DNA of 64,000 nucleotides from Planctomycetota bacterium (lineage in GTDB: Bacteria; Planctomycetota; UBA1135; JADKAF01), in NCBI GenBank assembly GCA_016719295.1, contig JADKAF010000001.1, positions 6,324,001 through 6,388,000 of the forward strand, given 5' to 3'. Under the pieces are notes generated by a model. That model made no database searches. It saw only the letters and a program-made list of their open reading frames with translations, and was not told the DNA's origin. Shown here one piece after another: positions 27,127 to 35,522 of the stretch. Each line of letters begins with the position of its first letter. The stretch's first letter is position 1. Made by a program: the position numbers and the translations under genes.

Positions 27127-27150
27127 GCTAAGCTCTGCGCGCTAAGTTCT
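27127..27150. promoter_or_regulatory. direct repeat GCTAAGYTCT in divergent promoter region
   Basis: GCTAAGCTCT (27127-27136) and GCTAAGTTCT (27141-27150) are repeated 14 bp apart in the 47-bp gap between divergent genes. TAAG(C/T)T resembles a GC-rich-genome -10 box, as does TAAGAT upstream of the gene at 23357. They may be promoter elements or a regulator site. Confidence 0.35.
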
Positions 27151-27162
27151 CCAGACAGCGCG

Positions 27163-28047
27163 ATGCCCCTCACCTACGCCGGCCCCGTCTACCGACCGCC
27201 CTCCGAAGCCGACAGCCTGATCCTCCAGGTGACGCTCGGCTGCTCGTACAACGAGTGCAGCTTCTGCGCGATGTACCGGCAGAAGTCCTTCAAGAAGCGC
27301 CCGCTCGAGGAGCTCGCGCGCGAGATCGAGCACGTGCGACGCGTGGAACCCTCGGTGCGCCGCGTGTTCCTCGCGGACGGCGACGCTTTGGTCTGCTCGA
27401 CGCGGCATCTCCTGGAGGTGCTCGCGTTGCTGCGCGCCGCGTTCCCTTCACTCGCGCGCGTCTCGACCTACGCCTCGCCGCAGGCGCTGCGGAAGAAGAG
27501 CGAAGAGGAACTCCGCGAGCTCTGCGAAGCGGGCCTCGCGCTGCACTACCTCGGCTGCGAGAGCGGCGACGATGTGGTGCTGGAGCGCATCGCGAAGGGC
27601 GCCGACAGCCAGGAGCTCGCAGAGCTCGGGCTCCGCGTGCAAGCCGCGGGAGCGAAGCTCTCGTGCATGTTCCTCTCGGGCCTCGGCGGGCGCGCGCGCT
27701 GGGAAGAGCACGCGCTGGCCTCGGCGCGCCTCGCCTCCGCGATCTCGCCGCGCTATCTCAGCCTGCTCACCGTGACGCCCGTGCCGGGAACGCCGCTGCA
27801 CGAGCAGGGTAAGCGCGGCGAGTTCGAGCTCCTGGATCCCGTGGAGATCACGCGCGAGATGCGGACTTTCGTCGCGGCGCTCGAGCCCAGAGCGGGCATC
27901 GTCTTCCGCGCGAACCACGCCTCGAACTATCTGCCGCTCGGCGGGACCCTGCCGAAGGATCGCGCGGCGATCCTCGCCGCCCTCGATGCCGCGCTCGCCG
28001 ATCCCGAGAGCGCGCCCTTCGTGCCGGAAGACTGGCGGGGCCTCTGA
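27163..28047 (+). CDS. radical SAM protein of unknown specificity
   Basis: 294 residues. The iron-sulfur motif reads CSYNECSFC (Cys27, 32, 35), a CX4CX2C spacing rather than the textbook CX3CX2C, and is preceded by LQVTLGC and followed by AMYRQKSF. This form is seen in a group of uncharacterised radical SAM enzymes. Later features fit the TIM-barrel (VFLADGDALV; LHYLGCESGDDVVLERI; LTVTPVPGTPLHEQGKRGEF). A SAM-dependent radical reaction is expected, but the substrate is unknown. Start ATG 27163 just after the divergent promoter region. Confidence 0.85.
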   Translation: MPLTYAGPVYRPPSEADSLILQVTLGCSYNECSFCAMYRQKSFKKRPLEELAREIEHVRRVEPSVRRVFLADGDALVCSTRHLLEVLALLRAAFPSLARVSTYASPQALRKKSEEELRELCEAGLALHYLGCESGDDVVLERIAKGADSQELAELGLRVQAAGAKLSCMFLSGLGGRARWEEHALASARLASAISPRYLSLLTVTPVPGTPLHEQGKRGEFELLDPVEITREMRTFVAALEPRAGIVFRANHASNYLPLGGTLPKDRAAILAALDAALADPESAPFVPEDWRGL

Positions 28048-28119
28048 TCCTTTACCTCGCTCTGACGTAGGCTGCTCCGCGCCGCTCTAGCCTCGGGCGG
28101 TCCAGACGCAGGTGCCGCC

Positions 28120-29334
28120 ATGTCTCGAGCTCTCGCCCTCGTTCTCGTCGTCGCTTCCTTCGCGACCTTCGTCGGCTGTCAGCGCGAACGCAACGAGGCT
28201 CCGCCGGCGCCGCTCGTAGCGCACGAGGTGCAGCAGGCTGCGCCGATCGAGGCGGGCGACGAGCTCCCCGAAGAAGTCCTCGATCAGCTCGCGGTGTACG
28301 TGCGCGAGTTCGCGCGCTGGAAGAAGGTCGACGATCTCGCGCACTGGGCGCCCGAGCTCTGCCGCCGACCACCGGCGCCGGCGCAGCGCGTCTCGAAGAG
28401 CAAGGACGAGGAGACGCACGGCAAGAAGATCTACTACCTCTACGCGCGCGAGCGCGGGGCGTATCTCCGCGGCGGCGCCGAGGCCGAGGCCCTCGGCCAA
28501 GTGTTGGTGAAGGAGTCCTTCGAAGCGCTGCCGATGCCGTCGGGCGACGCGCACGCCTTCACGCAGGGAGAAGCGCGCGAGCACTTCATGATGGCGCGCT
28601 TCGATCCCAAGATCCCCGGCACCGACGACGGCTGGGTCTACGCGGTGTTCTCTCCAGGCTCCTCGCGTCCTGTCGCGGCGGGGAAGCTCGAGAGCTGCAT
28701 GAGCTGCCACGTCCGTGAAGGGCAGGGGCGTCTCTTCGGCATGGCCGAGGCCGAGCGCGCCGAGCTCAAGTTCTCCGCTCGGGAGCTGCCGCCGCAGCGG
28801 AAGTTGGAGCGCCTGCTCGCCGAGATCCCGAAGAGCTACGAGCACTGGTCGCGCGTCGACGAGCAGGTGCGCATCTCACCACTCGACTGCGACCTGCGCG
28901 ATCCGGGCGCAGGGCGCCTCTCCGCGAGCCGCGACGAAGTCACGCACGGCCAGAAGCTCTATTACCTCTACGCGCGCGATCGCGCGGGCTATCTCTTGGG
29001 CGGCGAGCTCGCCGATCACGTCGGGCAGATCGTCGTGAAGGAAGCGTGGCACCCGCAGCGCCTCGATCCCGCGCAGGGCCTCCATCTCCTCCACTCGAAG
29101 ACGCAACGCCCGCTCAGCGCCGAGATCGATGGCGTGCGCTACGAGACGGGCGAATCCGCAGGCCTCTTCGCGATGCTGAAGGTCGATCCGGCGACACCGA
29201 ACACCGACGACGGCTGGATCTATGCGACCTATCCGCCGGGGAGTGAAAAGCCGAGCGCGTTCGGGCGCATCGCAAGCTGCATGGAGTGCCATGTGCGCGA
29301 GGGGCGCTCGCGGCTCTTCGGGTGGAAGCGCTGA
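28120..29334 (+). CDS. lipoprotein with tandem cytochrome P460-like domains
   Basis: 404 residues with a lipoprotein signal (lipobox FVGC, then QRER). Two homologous halves, about residues 60-205 and 245-400, each contain THGKKIYYLYARER or THGQKLYYLYARDR, then DDGWVYAVFSPG or DDGWIYATYPPG, and end in a haem-binding CXXCH (SCMSCHVREG; SCMECHVREG). This is the pattern of cytochrome P460 domains, which bind haem covalently and oxidise hydroxylamine or detoxify NO in some bacteria. The protein is a duplication product with two likely haems, tethered outside the membrane. Redox role inferred. Confidence 0.8.
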   Translation: MSRALALVLVVASFATFVGCQRERNEAPPAPLVAHEVQQAAPIEAGDELPEEVLDQLAVYVREFARWKKVDDLAHWAPELCRRPPAPAQRVSKSKDEETHGKKIYYLYARERGAYLRGGAEAEALGQVLVKESFEALPMPSGDAHAFTQGEAREHFMMARFDPKIPGTDDGWVYAVFSPGSSRPVAAGKLESCMSCHVREGQGRLFGMAEAERAELKFSARELPPQRKLERLLAEIPKSYEHWSRVDEQVRISPLDCDLRDPGAGRLSASRDEVTHGQKLYYLYARDRAGYLLGGELADHVGQIVVKEAWHPQRLDPAQGLHLLHSKTQRPLSAEIDGVRYETGESAGLFAMLKVDPATPNTDDGWIYATYPPGSEKPSAFGRIASCMECHVREGRSRLFGWKR

Positions 29335-29348
29335 GAGGCTGCGTCGGG

Positions 29349-30413
29349 CTACGGCGTCCGCCCGAGCACTCGATGCTCGTGCAGCGGCCCCGCATCATGC
29401 CCCAGCGCTTCCAAGCGCTCGCGCACCTGGCGATAGAGATGGAAGCGCAGCGGGCCGAGGAAGGTGAGATCGGAGGTGCGCAGCAGCGGCGCCTCGTCGC
29501 CGTCCGGCGGGAAGGCTTGCTCGAGGATCTCTAGGCGTTCCTGGTACCACTTCTCCGTCGTGCGGCCGGAGGCGCGGCGCTCCTCGAGCACCATGCGGAA
29601 GCGCTCGCGGCCGACGACCTCGGGGTGGAAGTTTGTGCCGTAGACGCGCGGCATGACGCCTTCGCGATCACGCGCGAACTCGACCAGCGTCACCGCATCG
29701 CCTCGATCACCGCTCGTGGGCAGCGTCTCGTGCGCGAGCACGGTGTGGGCCGCGGTTCCGTTGGCACCCTCGGGTGCCAGGAGATCGCAGAGGCGGCTGT
29801 CGAGCGCGCGGAAGCGCCCGCCGATCGCGCCGCGCGCGAGGCGGCCGAACCAGGGGTGCTGCAGCGCCTCGTCCGTGAGGGCGATCATCTTCTGCCCGGA
29901 GCTCTTGCCGCCCTTCTCCGGCCCGCGCACGGCGACGCGTGCCTGGCCCAAGTGGCGGTAGAGCAAGCCGAAGGAGTGGCAGATGGCGAGGAACGCCGCG
30001 TTCTCGTCGGCGAGCACGTCCTCGAAGAGCTGAGCGAGCGGTGCTTCCCACGCAGGATCGTCGCGGACACCCTGCGCGATCTCGCTCTCGCCGTCGTTCC
30101 GGCGCGGGTCGATGTGGCCCGGGCCGCCGCTGCTGAGATAGAGCGCGAAGCGCCCGGGCTCGTGGCGCGGGACCACGACGTCGCTGCGCACGTCGTAGCT
30201 GAGCACGCGGACCCGGAGGTTCTTGCCCTCGAGGAGTGCGGCGAGGTCGCAGACCGCGTCGCGCACGGCGAAGAGCATCGAGTCGAAGCCCAGGTTGGGC
30301 CAGCCCGCGTTCATGTCGAGGGCGACGACGTCGATCGCTCCTTCCTCCGCCGGCGGGAGGCCGCGCTGCGGATCGACCGGCCGCACCTCGAAGGCGCGAG
30401 CGCTGCTCGTCAT
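29349..30413 (-). CDS. class I glutamine amidotransferase-like protein
   Basis: About 354 residues from ATG 30413; the upstream extension in frame has no support. The class I (triad) site is visible: nucleophile Cys in AICHSFGLLY, and the His/Glu pair in TNFHPEVV. It has no fused synthetase domain, so the acceptor enzyme or substrate is unknown. It could supply ammonia to a partner or act as a gamma-glutamyl hydrolase. It is longer than a minimal GATase because of extra N-terminal and C-terminal parts. It converges on the P460 gene with a 14-bp gap. Confidence 0.75.
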   Translation of the reverse strand: MTSSARAFEVRPVDPQRGLPPAEEGAIDVVALDMNAGWPNLGFDSMLFAVRDAVCDLAALLEGKNLRVRVLSYDVRSDVVVPRHEPGRFALYLSSGGPGHIDPRRNDGESEIAQGVRDDPAWEAPLAQLFEDVLADENAAFLAICHSFGLLYRHLGQARVAVRGPEKGGKSSGQKMIALTDEALQHPWFGRLARGAIGGRFRALDSRLCDLLAPEGANGTAAHTVLAHETLPTSGDRGDAVTLVEFARDREGVMPRVYGTNFHPEVVGRERFRMVLEERRASGRTTEKWYQERLEILEQAFPPDGDEAPLLRTSDLTFLGPLRFHLYRQVRERLEALGHDAGPLHEHRVLGRTP

Positions 30414-30605
30414 GGGGCAGCGGTAGAGGCAGTAGCCGATGCCGTGGGCGTGCTTCAGATCGCAGCGGATGGGCAAGAGGCTCCGACCTCCATCGGTTCG
30501 CGGTGCGGCATTGTGGGTGATCGGACGTGGCGTCCACAAGCTGGAGTCGGGGGTAGGGGCGGCGCCGAATTCCCCTTCGGGAACGGCGCGTGCTTCGGAT
30601 CGAGC

Positions 30606-31181
30606 ATGCGCTCGCTCGATCGCTCGCTCCTCGGCGCGGCCGCCGCACTGGTCGCGGGGGCCCTATGGGTGCTCGCACCCGCGGAGGCCCCGCCGCGCTT
30701 GGATCCGTCGGCCCTGGAGGCGGAGGCGGGACCGTCCGCGGGCTCGCCGGGCGCGCCGTGGCTCGCGGCCGCGCATCGCTCCGCCAGCGACGCGTCGCGT
30801 TCCGCTCCCGCAACGCTCGAGGGGGGCGCGAGCGCGGAGCCGTCGCCCACGGCGGAGGGCCTCGCCGACCTGGCGGTGCTCGTCCTCGGACCCGCCGGCC
30901 CGTCCGCGGAGCAACGACTCGAGCTCTGGCGCCTCGAGTCCGCGAGCGGATCCACCGAGGGCGCACCCGAGGAGAACCTGATCGCGCTCGGCGTCGATTC
31001 CACCGACGCGCGCGGCTGGCTGCTCTGGCCCGCGTTGCCCTACGGCCGCTATCTGATCTGCCTGCCTCCGGCGCCGGGGCAGCGCGGCTATCGCGGGCCC
31101 GGCGTCACGGGGCGGCGCCTGCTCGAGCTCGAGCATCGAGCGGAGCTGCTCGCCGAGCGCGTGCTCGAGCTGCAGCCCTGA
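30606..31181 (+). CDS. small membrane-anchored protein, unknown
   Basis: About 191 residues from ATG 30606, chosen because a hydrophobic anchor follows (LLGAAAALVAGALWVLAPAE). A low-complexity Ala/Ser/Pro linker leads to a short beta-type domain (DLAVLVLGPAGPSAEQRLEL; RGWLLWPALPYGRYLICLPP) resembling the Ig/transthyretin-like modules of the larger anchored proteins at 6060 and 13711. No motif of known function. It converges on the sigma-factor gene. Confidence 0.5.
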   Translation: MRSLDRSLLGAAAALVAGALWVLAPAEAPPRLDPSALEAEAGPSAGSPGAPWLAAAHRSASDASRSAPATLEGGASAEPSPTAEGLADLAVLVLGPAGPSAEQRLELWRLESASGSTEGAPEENLIALGVDSTDARGWLLWPALPYGRYLICLPPAPGQRGYRGPGVTGRRLLELEHRAELLAERVLELQP

Positions 31182-31199
31182 GCCGCGTCGCGCGGGCGC

Positions 31200-32456
31200 T
31201 CAACTCGTGAGCTCGGCGATCTTGCGCCGCAGGTGACGAGCATCGGCTTCGGTGCGCGCGAGCTCGAGCGCGCGCGCGAGCGCGGCGCGCGCTTCGTCGC
31301 GGCGCTCGAGCCGCCGCAGCACCTCGGCTCGTGCGACGTGGGTGAACACGTAATCCTCCAGGCGCGGCTCGCGCGCGAGCAGCGCGTCGATCGTCGCGAG
31401 CGCGCGCTCGGGGCCGTGCACATGAAGCAGTGCCGCGGCGCGATTGAGCTCGCCGACGGGGGAGGGCCGCAGCGCGAGCAGCCGATCGTAGAGCGCTGCG
31501 ATCTCGGCCCAGTCGGTGTCCTCGAAGCGGGCGGCATCGGCGTGCACCGCCGCGATCGCGGCTTCGAGCTGGTAGGGGCCGAGGCGCTGGCGCGAGAGCG
31601 TGTGCAAGAGGAGCGCGCGCCCTTCCTCGATCTGCGCGGAGCTCCAACGCGCGCGATCTTGATGCTCGAGCAGCACGAGCTCGCCGTCGGCGTCGAGGCG
31701 CGCCGCGCGGCGCGCATCGCTGAGCAAGAGCAGCGCGAGCAAGCCCTGCGCTTCTTCCTCGTCGGGCATCCAGCCCGCGACGAGCCGCGCCAAGCGCAGC
31801 GCTTCGTCGCAGAGCTCCAGGCGCAGCGCGCGATCGCCGCCGCTCGCGCTGTAGCCTTCGTTGAACACGAGGTAGAGCACCGCGAGCACGGCCGGCAAGC
31901 GCTCGGGCAGCTCCGACTCGCGCGGCCGGCGGAACGGGATCTTCGCCTCGGCGATCTTCTGCTTCGCGCGCAGCAGGCGCTGCGAGACGGCGCTCTCGGG
32001 TTGCAGGAACGCGCGGGCGATGGCGCGCGTGTCCAGCCCGCCGAGCGTGCGCAAGGTCAGCGCGACCTGCGCTTCGCGCGCGAGTGCGGGATGGCAGCAG
32101 AGGAAGATCATCTGCAGGCGATCGTCGGCGATCGGCCACTCGAGCTGCTGCTCGAGCTCGCGCAGCGGATCGCGCGGATCGGGTGTGGCCTCCTCGATCA
32201 TGGCCTCTTGCTCCGGACGCCTGCGCCGCGAGCGCAGGCGATCGAGCGCGCGCCGCCGCGCGGCGGTGGTGAGCCACGCCGCGGGCTGGCGCGGCAACCC
32301 ATCGCGCGGCCAGGCGATCAGCGCTTCGGCGCACGCGTCCTGCAGCGCGTCCTCGGCGAGGTCCATGTCGCCGAGCACGCGCATCAAGTGGCTGAGCACG
32401 CGGCCGGACTCGCTGCGGAAGACCGCTTCGATCTCGCTCTGCGCGCTCGCAGGCAA
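31200..32456 (-). CDS. ECF42-type RNA polymerase sigma factor with C-terminal TPR extension
   Basis: 418 residues, about twice a minimal ECF sigma factor. Region 2 lies near the N-terminus (LSHLMRVLGDMDLAEDALQD) and region 4 near 120-165 (LRTLGGLDTRAIARAFLQPE, AVSQRLLRAKQKI). A long helical tail follows, with LYLVFNEGYSASGG, diagnostic for this group, and TPR-like repeats. It directs transcription of its own regulon. The group is normally encoded beside a DGPF/YCII protein and has no anti-sigma factor; here that partner lies 1 bp upstream, confirming the assignment. Confidence 0.92.
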   Translation of the reverse strand: MPASAQSEIEAVFRSESGRVLSHLMRVLGDMDLAEDALQDACAEALIAWPRDGLPRQPAAWLTTAARRRALDRLRSRRRRPEQEAMIEEATPDPRDPLRELEQQLEWPIADDRLQMIFLCCHPALAREAQVALTLRTLGGLDTRAIARAFLQPESAVSQRLLRAKQKIAEAKIPFRRPRESELPERLPAVLAVLYLVFNEGYSASGGDRALRLELCDEALRLARLVAGWMPDEEEAQGLLALLLLSDARRAARLDADGELVLLEHQDRARWSSAQIEEGRALLLHTLSRQRLGPYQLEAAIAAVHADAARFEDTDWAEIAALYDRLLALRPSPVGELNRAAALLHVHGPERALATIDALLAREPRLEDYVFTHVARAEVLRRLERRDEARAALARALELARTEADARHLRRKIAELTS

Positions 32457-32457
32457 G

Positions 32458-32811
32458 TCAGCCCTCCATCTCCCAGATGGGGCGTACTTCGACGCAGCCG
32501 TACTTGGCGCTCGGGATCTTCGAGGCCCAGCGGATCGCCTCGTCGAGATCGGGCACGTCGATCAGGTAGTAGCCGCCGAACTGCTCCTTCGTCTCCGCGA
32601 AGGGACCGTCGGTGGTCAGCCGCTCGCCGTTCCGGACGCGGACCGTCGTGGCGCTGGTCGTCGGGCGCAGGCGATCGCCGGCGCGCAGGGCACCCGACTT
32701 CATCAGCTCCTCGGTGAAGCTGTAGTACTCGGCCATGATCTTGCCCATGGCCTCTTCAGACATGCCGGCTTCTTCGATCTCGTTCGAGTGGATGAGGAGC
32801 ATGTAGCGCAT
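32458..32811 (-). CDS. DGPF-domain (YCII-related) protein
   Basis: 117 residues, with the name-giving DGPF motif in TTDGPFAETKEQFGGYYLID and the end WASKIPSAKYGCVEVRPI. The fold is a dimeric ferredoxin-like barrel. Such proteins nearly always sit beside ECF42 sigma factors and are thought to take part in sensing or to be regulon members; biochemical function is not known. The gene precedes the sigma factor by one base and is surely co-transcribed. Confidence 0.92.
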   Translation of the reverse strand: MRYMLLIHSNEIEEAGMSEEAMGKIMAEYYSFTEELMKSGALRAGDRLRPTTSATTVRVRNGERLTTDGPFAETKEQFGGYYLIDVPDLDEAIRWASKIPSAKYGCVEVRPIWEMEG

Positions 32812-32943
32812 GGCGGAACCTCGCGTGACGGGACAGGGGGGGACTCGAGCAGCCGCGCTGCTCGCCGAGGGCTACGTCTCCGCGTCGTCCGTCGCGACGA
32901 CACTCCGCCGGTTTTTTTTCGGCGCGGGGGAACGCCGCGACGC

Positions 32944-33471
32944 TCAGGCCGACGGACGCCCGGGCAGATCGGGCGTGCCCTCGACCTCGCGAGCCATGCC
33001 GAGCGCGTCCTCGCGGAGGCGCGCTTTCAGGGCTGCTACGCGCGCGCGGAGCGCTTCGTCGCTCGTCCCGAGGATCTGCGCGGCGAGGATCCCCGCGTTC
33101 CGCCCGCCGTCGATCGCCACGGTCGCGACGGGGACACCCTTCGGCATCTGCACGATCGAGAGCAGGGAGTCGAGGCCGTCCAAGCGCGAGCCGCGGACGG
33201 GGACGCCGATCACCGGGAGCGGCGTCAGCGACGCGAGCATGCCCGGAAGATGCGCGGCACCTCCGGCACCCGCGATCAGCACGCGGAGCCCGCGGGCCTC
33301 GGCCTGCTTGGCGTACTCGAAGAGCCGCTCGGGCGTGCGATGCGCGGAGACGACGGTGATCTCGTAGCCGACGCCGAGCTCGGCGAGCGCCTCGGCGGCG
33401 CCGCGCATCACGGGCAGGTCGGAGGAGCTGCCCATCGTGATGCCGATCAGGATGCGTGGCTTCTCGCTCAT
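32944..33471 (-). CDS. purE: N5-carboxyaminoimidazole ribonucleotide mutase
   Basis: 175 residues, class I PurE. Moves the carboxylate of N5-CAIR to C4, giving CAIR in purine biosynthesis. Diagnostic blocks: ITMGSSSDLPVMRGA (substrate phosphate site), VVSAHRTPER (catalytic His), and IAGAGGAAHLPGM. The start ATG 33471 overlaps the stop of purK (ATGA), so the operon runs purK-purE and both steps from AIR to CAIR are made together. Confidence 0.96.
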   Translation of the reverse strand: MSEKPRILIGITMGSSSDLPVMRGAAEALAELGVGYEITVVSAHRTPERLFEYAKQAEARGLRVLIAGAGGAAHLPGMLASLTPLPVIGVPVRGSRLDGLDSLLSIVQMPKGVPVATVAIDGGRNAGILAAQILGTSDEALRARVAALKARLREDALGMAREVEGTPDLPGRPSA

Positions 33472-34640
33472 GAGCTCGGCTCCTCGGGACTCGCGGAGGT
33501 GATCGTGAGGGCATCGCGCGCGGCGCACGCGAGTCGGACCGCTTCGTCGATGTCGCGGTGCAGCGCGGTGACGTGGCCCATCTTGCGCCCGCGGCGGTTC
33601 TGCGCCTTGCCGTAGAGATGCACGGCGACGCCGGGGAGCGCCAGCGCCGTGCGCAGACCCTCGACGCGCGTCGGTCCCGCGTGCGCGCCGGTGCCGATCA
33701 GGTTCGCCATCGCGGCGGGCAGGATCTGCTGCGTCGAGCCGAGCGGCAGGCCGGCCACCGCGCGCAGGTGCTGCTCGAACTGGCTCGTGAGGCAGGCTTC
33801 GATCGTGTGGTGTCCGCTGTTGTGCGGGCGCGGCGCGAGCTCGTTCACCCAGAGCTTGCCGTCGCGATCGAGGAAGAGCTCCACCGCGAGCACGCCGACG
33901 GCCTGCACGGCCTCCGCCGCCGCGAGCGCGAGCTCGCGCGCCTCCGCGAAGTGCGCGTGAGCGCCGGGGCCCGGAGCGCGCACGTAGTCGAGGCGATTGG
34001 CCTCCGTGTCGAAGATCATCTCCACCGGATCGTAGGTCGCGACCTCGCCGCGCTTGCCGCGCGCGACGAGCACGCCGAGCTCGCGCTCGATCGCGATCGG
34101 GCGCTCGATCATCGAAGGTCCGGGGAGCGCGCGCGAAAGCTCCGCGGCGCTCGCGAGCCGGCGCACGCCGTAGCCGTCGTAGCCCGCCTTCCGCACCTTC
34201 TGGAACACCGGGAACCCGAGGGCGGAGAGGCTCTGGGCATCGCTTCCTTCGGCCGCGCGGAACTCCGGCACCGGCAAGCCGTGCTGCGCCAAGCGCTGCT
34301 TCTGCACGAGCTTGTCCTGGATCCACGCCATCGTCTGCAGCGACGGCGCGAATTCGATGCCCGCGGCCGCGAGCGGCTGTAGCGCCTCCACGTCGACGTG
34401 TTCGAGATCGAAGGTGGTGACGTCGACGTGCGAGCAGATACGGCGCAGCGCCTCGATGTCGCCGAAGGCGGCGGAGATCGCGTGATCGGCGAAGGGCAGC
34501 GCGGGTGCTTGCGGATCGGGATCGAGCACCGAGAGGCCGAAGCCCATGCGCCGCGCGTCTTGCGCCATCATCTTCGCGAGCTGGCCGCCGCCCAAGATCG
34601 CGATGCGCGGAACGCCGCGCGTGAAACGTGCCGAGGCCAT
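33468..34640 (-). CDS. purK: N5-carboxyaminoimidazole ribonucleotide synthase
   Basis: 390 residues, ATP-grasp enzyme that carboxylates AIR with bicarbonate and ATP. Visible: the nucleotide-fold start IAILGGGQLAKMMAQDARRM, the ATP-grasp block FPVFQKVRKAGYDGYGVRRL, LFLDRDGKLWVNELAPRPHN, SGHHTIEAC near 270, and the late block PGVAVHLYGKAQNRRGRKMG. The frame is open far upstream, but ATG 34640 is the only start giving a standard N-terminus. First gene of the purK-purE pair. Confidence 0.96.
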   Translation of the reverse strand: MASARFTRGVPRIAILGGGQLAKMMAQDARRMGFGLSVLDPDPQAPALPFADHAISAAFGDIEALRRICSHVDVTTFDLEHVDVEALQPLAAAGIEFAPSLQTMAWIQDKLVQKQRLAQHGLPVPEFRAAEGSDAQSLSALGFPVFQKVRKAGYDGYGVRRLASAAELSRALPGPSMIERPIAIERELGVLVARGKRGEVATYDPVEMIFDTEANRLDYVRAPGPGAHAHFAEARELALAAAEAVQAVGVLAVELFLDRDGKLWVNELAPRPHNSGHHTIEACLTSQFEQHLRAVAGLPLGSTQQILPAAMANLIGTGAHAGPTRVEGLRTALALPGVAVHLYGKAQNRRGRKMGHVTALHRDIDEAVRLACAARDALTITSASPEEPSS

Positions 34641-34707
34641 GACATCCTGCGGTGGGAGAACCGAGAGAATGCCATGGCCCCGGGGGGCGGCGCGAGAGCG
34701 CGAGCGC

Positions 34708-35052
34708 TCAGCCGAAGAGGTCGCCGAGTCCTTCGAGCCAGCCCTTCTTGCGCCGCGGTCGGTGGCGATCGAAGTCCGCGGGCGGCGGCCCGTCCCAGCT
34801 CTCGTCGTCGCGCGGAGAGCGGCGCGCGGCGTCGTCGCGCTCGAGCGGAGCGCTCCGCGAACCGGGGCTCGTGCGCGCCGGTGGGCGCCAGACCTGCTGC
34901 TCTTCTTCGAAGCGCGCGGTCTCGCGCGCGAGCAACTTCTCGAGCTCGCCGCGGTCGAGCCAGATGCCACGGCAGCTCCTGCAGCCGTCGATCATGATCC
35001 CGTCGCGCTCGCGCTCCTCGAGCAGTCCTTGGTCGCAACGCGGGCACTTCAT
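34708..35052 (-). CDS. zinc-ribbon (TFIIB-type) small protein
   Basis: 114 residues. The N-terminal 40 residues are a two-knuckle zinc ribbon: CPRCDQG, then CRSCRGIWLDRGELEKLL, the standard pattern of the zf-TFIIB family. The rest is charged and low in complexity (Arg/Asp/Pro), ending GWLEGLGDLFG. Partner and function unknown. Its ATG overlaps the stop of the hpf gene upstream, forming a two-gene operon, which hints at a translation- or stress-related role. Confidence 0.8.
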   Translation of the reverse strand: MKCPRCDQGLLEERERDGIMIDGCRSCRGIWLDRGELEKLLARETARFEEEQQVWRPPARTSPGSRSAPLERDDAARRSPRDDESWDGPPPADFDRHRPRRKKGWLEGLGDLFG

Positions 35053-35396
35053 CGATCGACCGCCTTCCGCTGGCGCGGATGCGTGACTTGCAGCGTCCTG
35101 GCGCGGTCGAGCGCGCGGGCGACCATGCGCCCGATCTTCTCGGCGGCGCCGTCGATCGCGGCCGTGGCGCTGGTCGCGGTCTCCTCGGCGATCAGCCCTT
35201 CGAGGCGCCGGCCGTGGAGCCGGATGCGGCAGCGCAGGTCGACGCCGCCGCGCGGGCCGTTCTCGTCGCTGAAGTGCACCCTCGCGGAGTTGATGGCGGG
35301 CGCGAAGCGCCCGAGGGCGAAGCCCAGGCGGCGCTCGACATGCGTGGTGAGCTCCTCGTTCCCCTCGACGCCGTTCGTGCGGATCTCGATCTTCAT
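35049..35396 (-). CDS. hpf: HPF/RaiA-family ribosome-associated factor (short form)
   Basis: 115 residues, the short form of the sigma-54-modulation/HPF family, which binds the 30S decoding region and silences or dimerises ribosomes in stationary phase. It begins MKIEIRTNGVEGNEELTTHV and has the family phrase VERRLGFALGRF, then DLRCRIRLHG and AAIDGAAEKIGRMVARAL. It lacks the C-terminal dimerisation domain of long HPF. First gene of an operon with the zinc-ribbon protein; divergent from the NhaR-like gene, with AT-rich promoter-like DNA at about 35445-35500 between them. Confidence 0.85.
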   Translation of the reverse strand: MKIEIRTNGVEGNEELTTHVERRLGFALGRFAPAINSARVHFSDENGPRGGVDLRCRIRLHGRRLEGLIAEETATSATAAIDGAAEKIGRMVARALDRARTLQVTHPRQRKAVDR

Positions 35397-35522
35397 CGCG
35401 GCCTCCGAAGCGTGGATCGCAGCGCGGAGTGCGCTGCACGGCCCCTGTATTAAGAGCCCGATCCGTGCTCGACAATCTGGAAGATCGCCCGCGAAGATGC
35501 GGGAAATCCGAACGGTGCCGCG

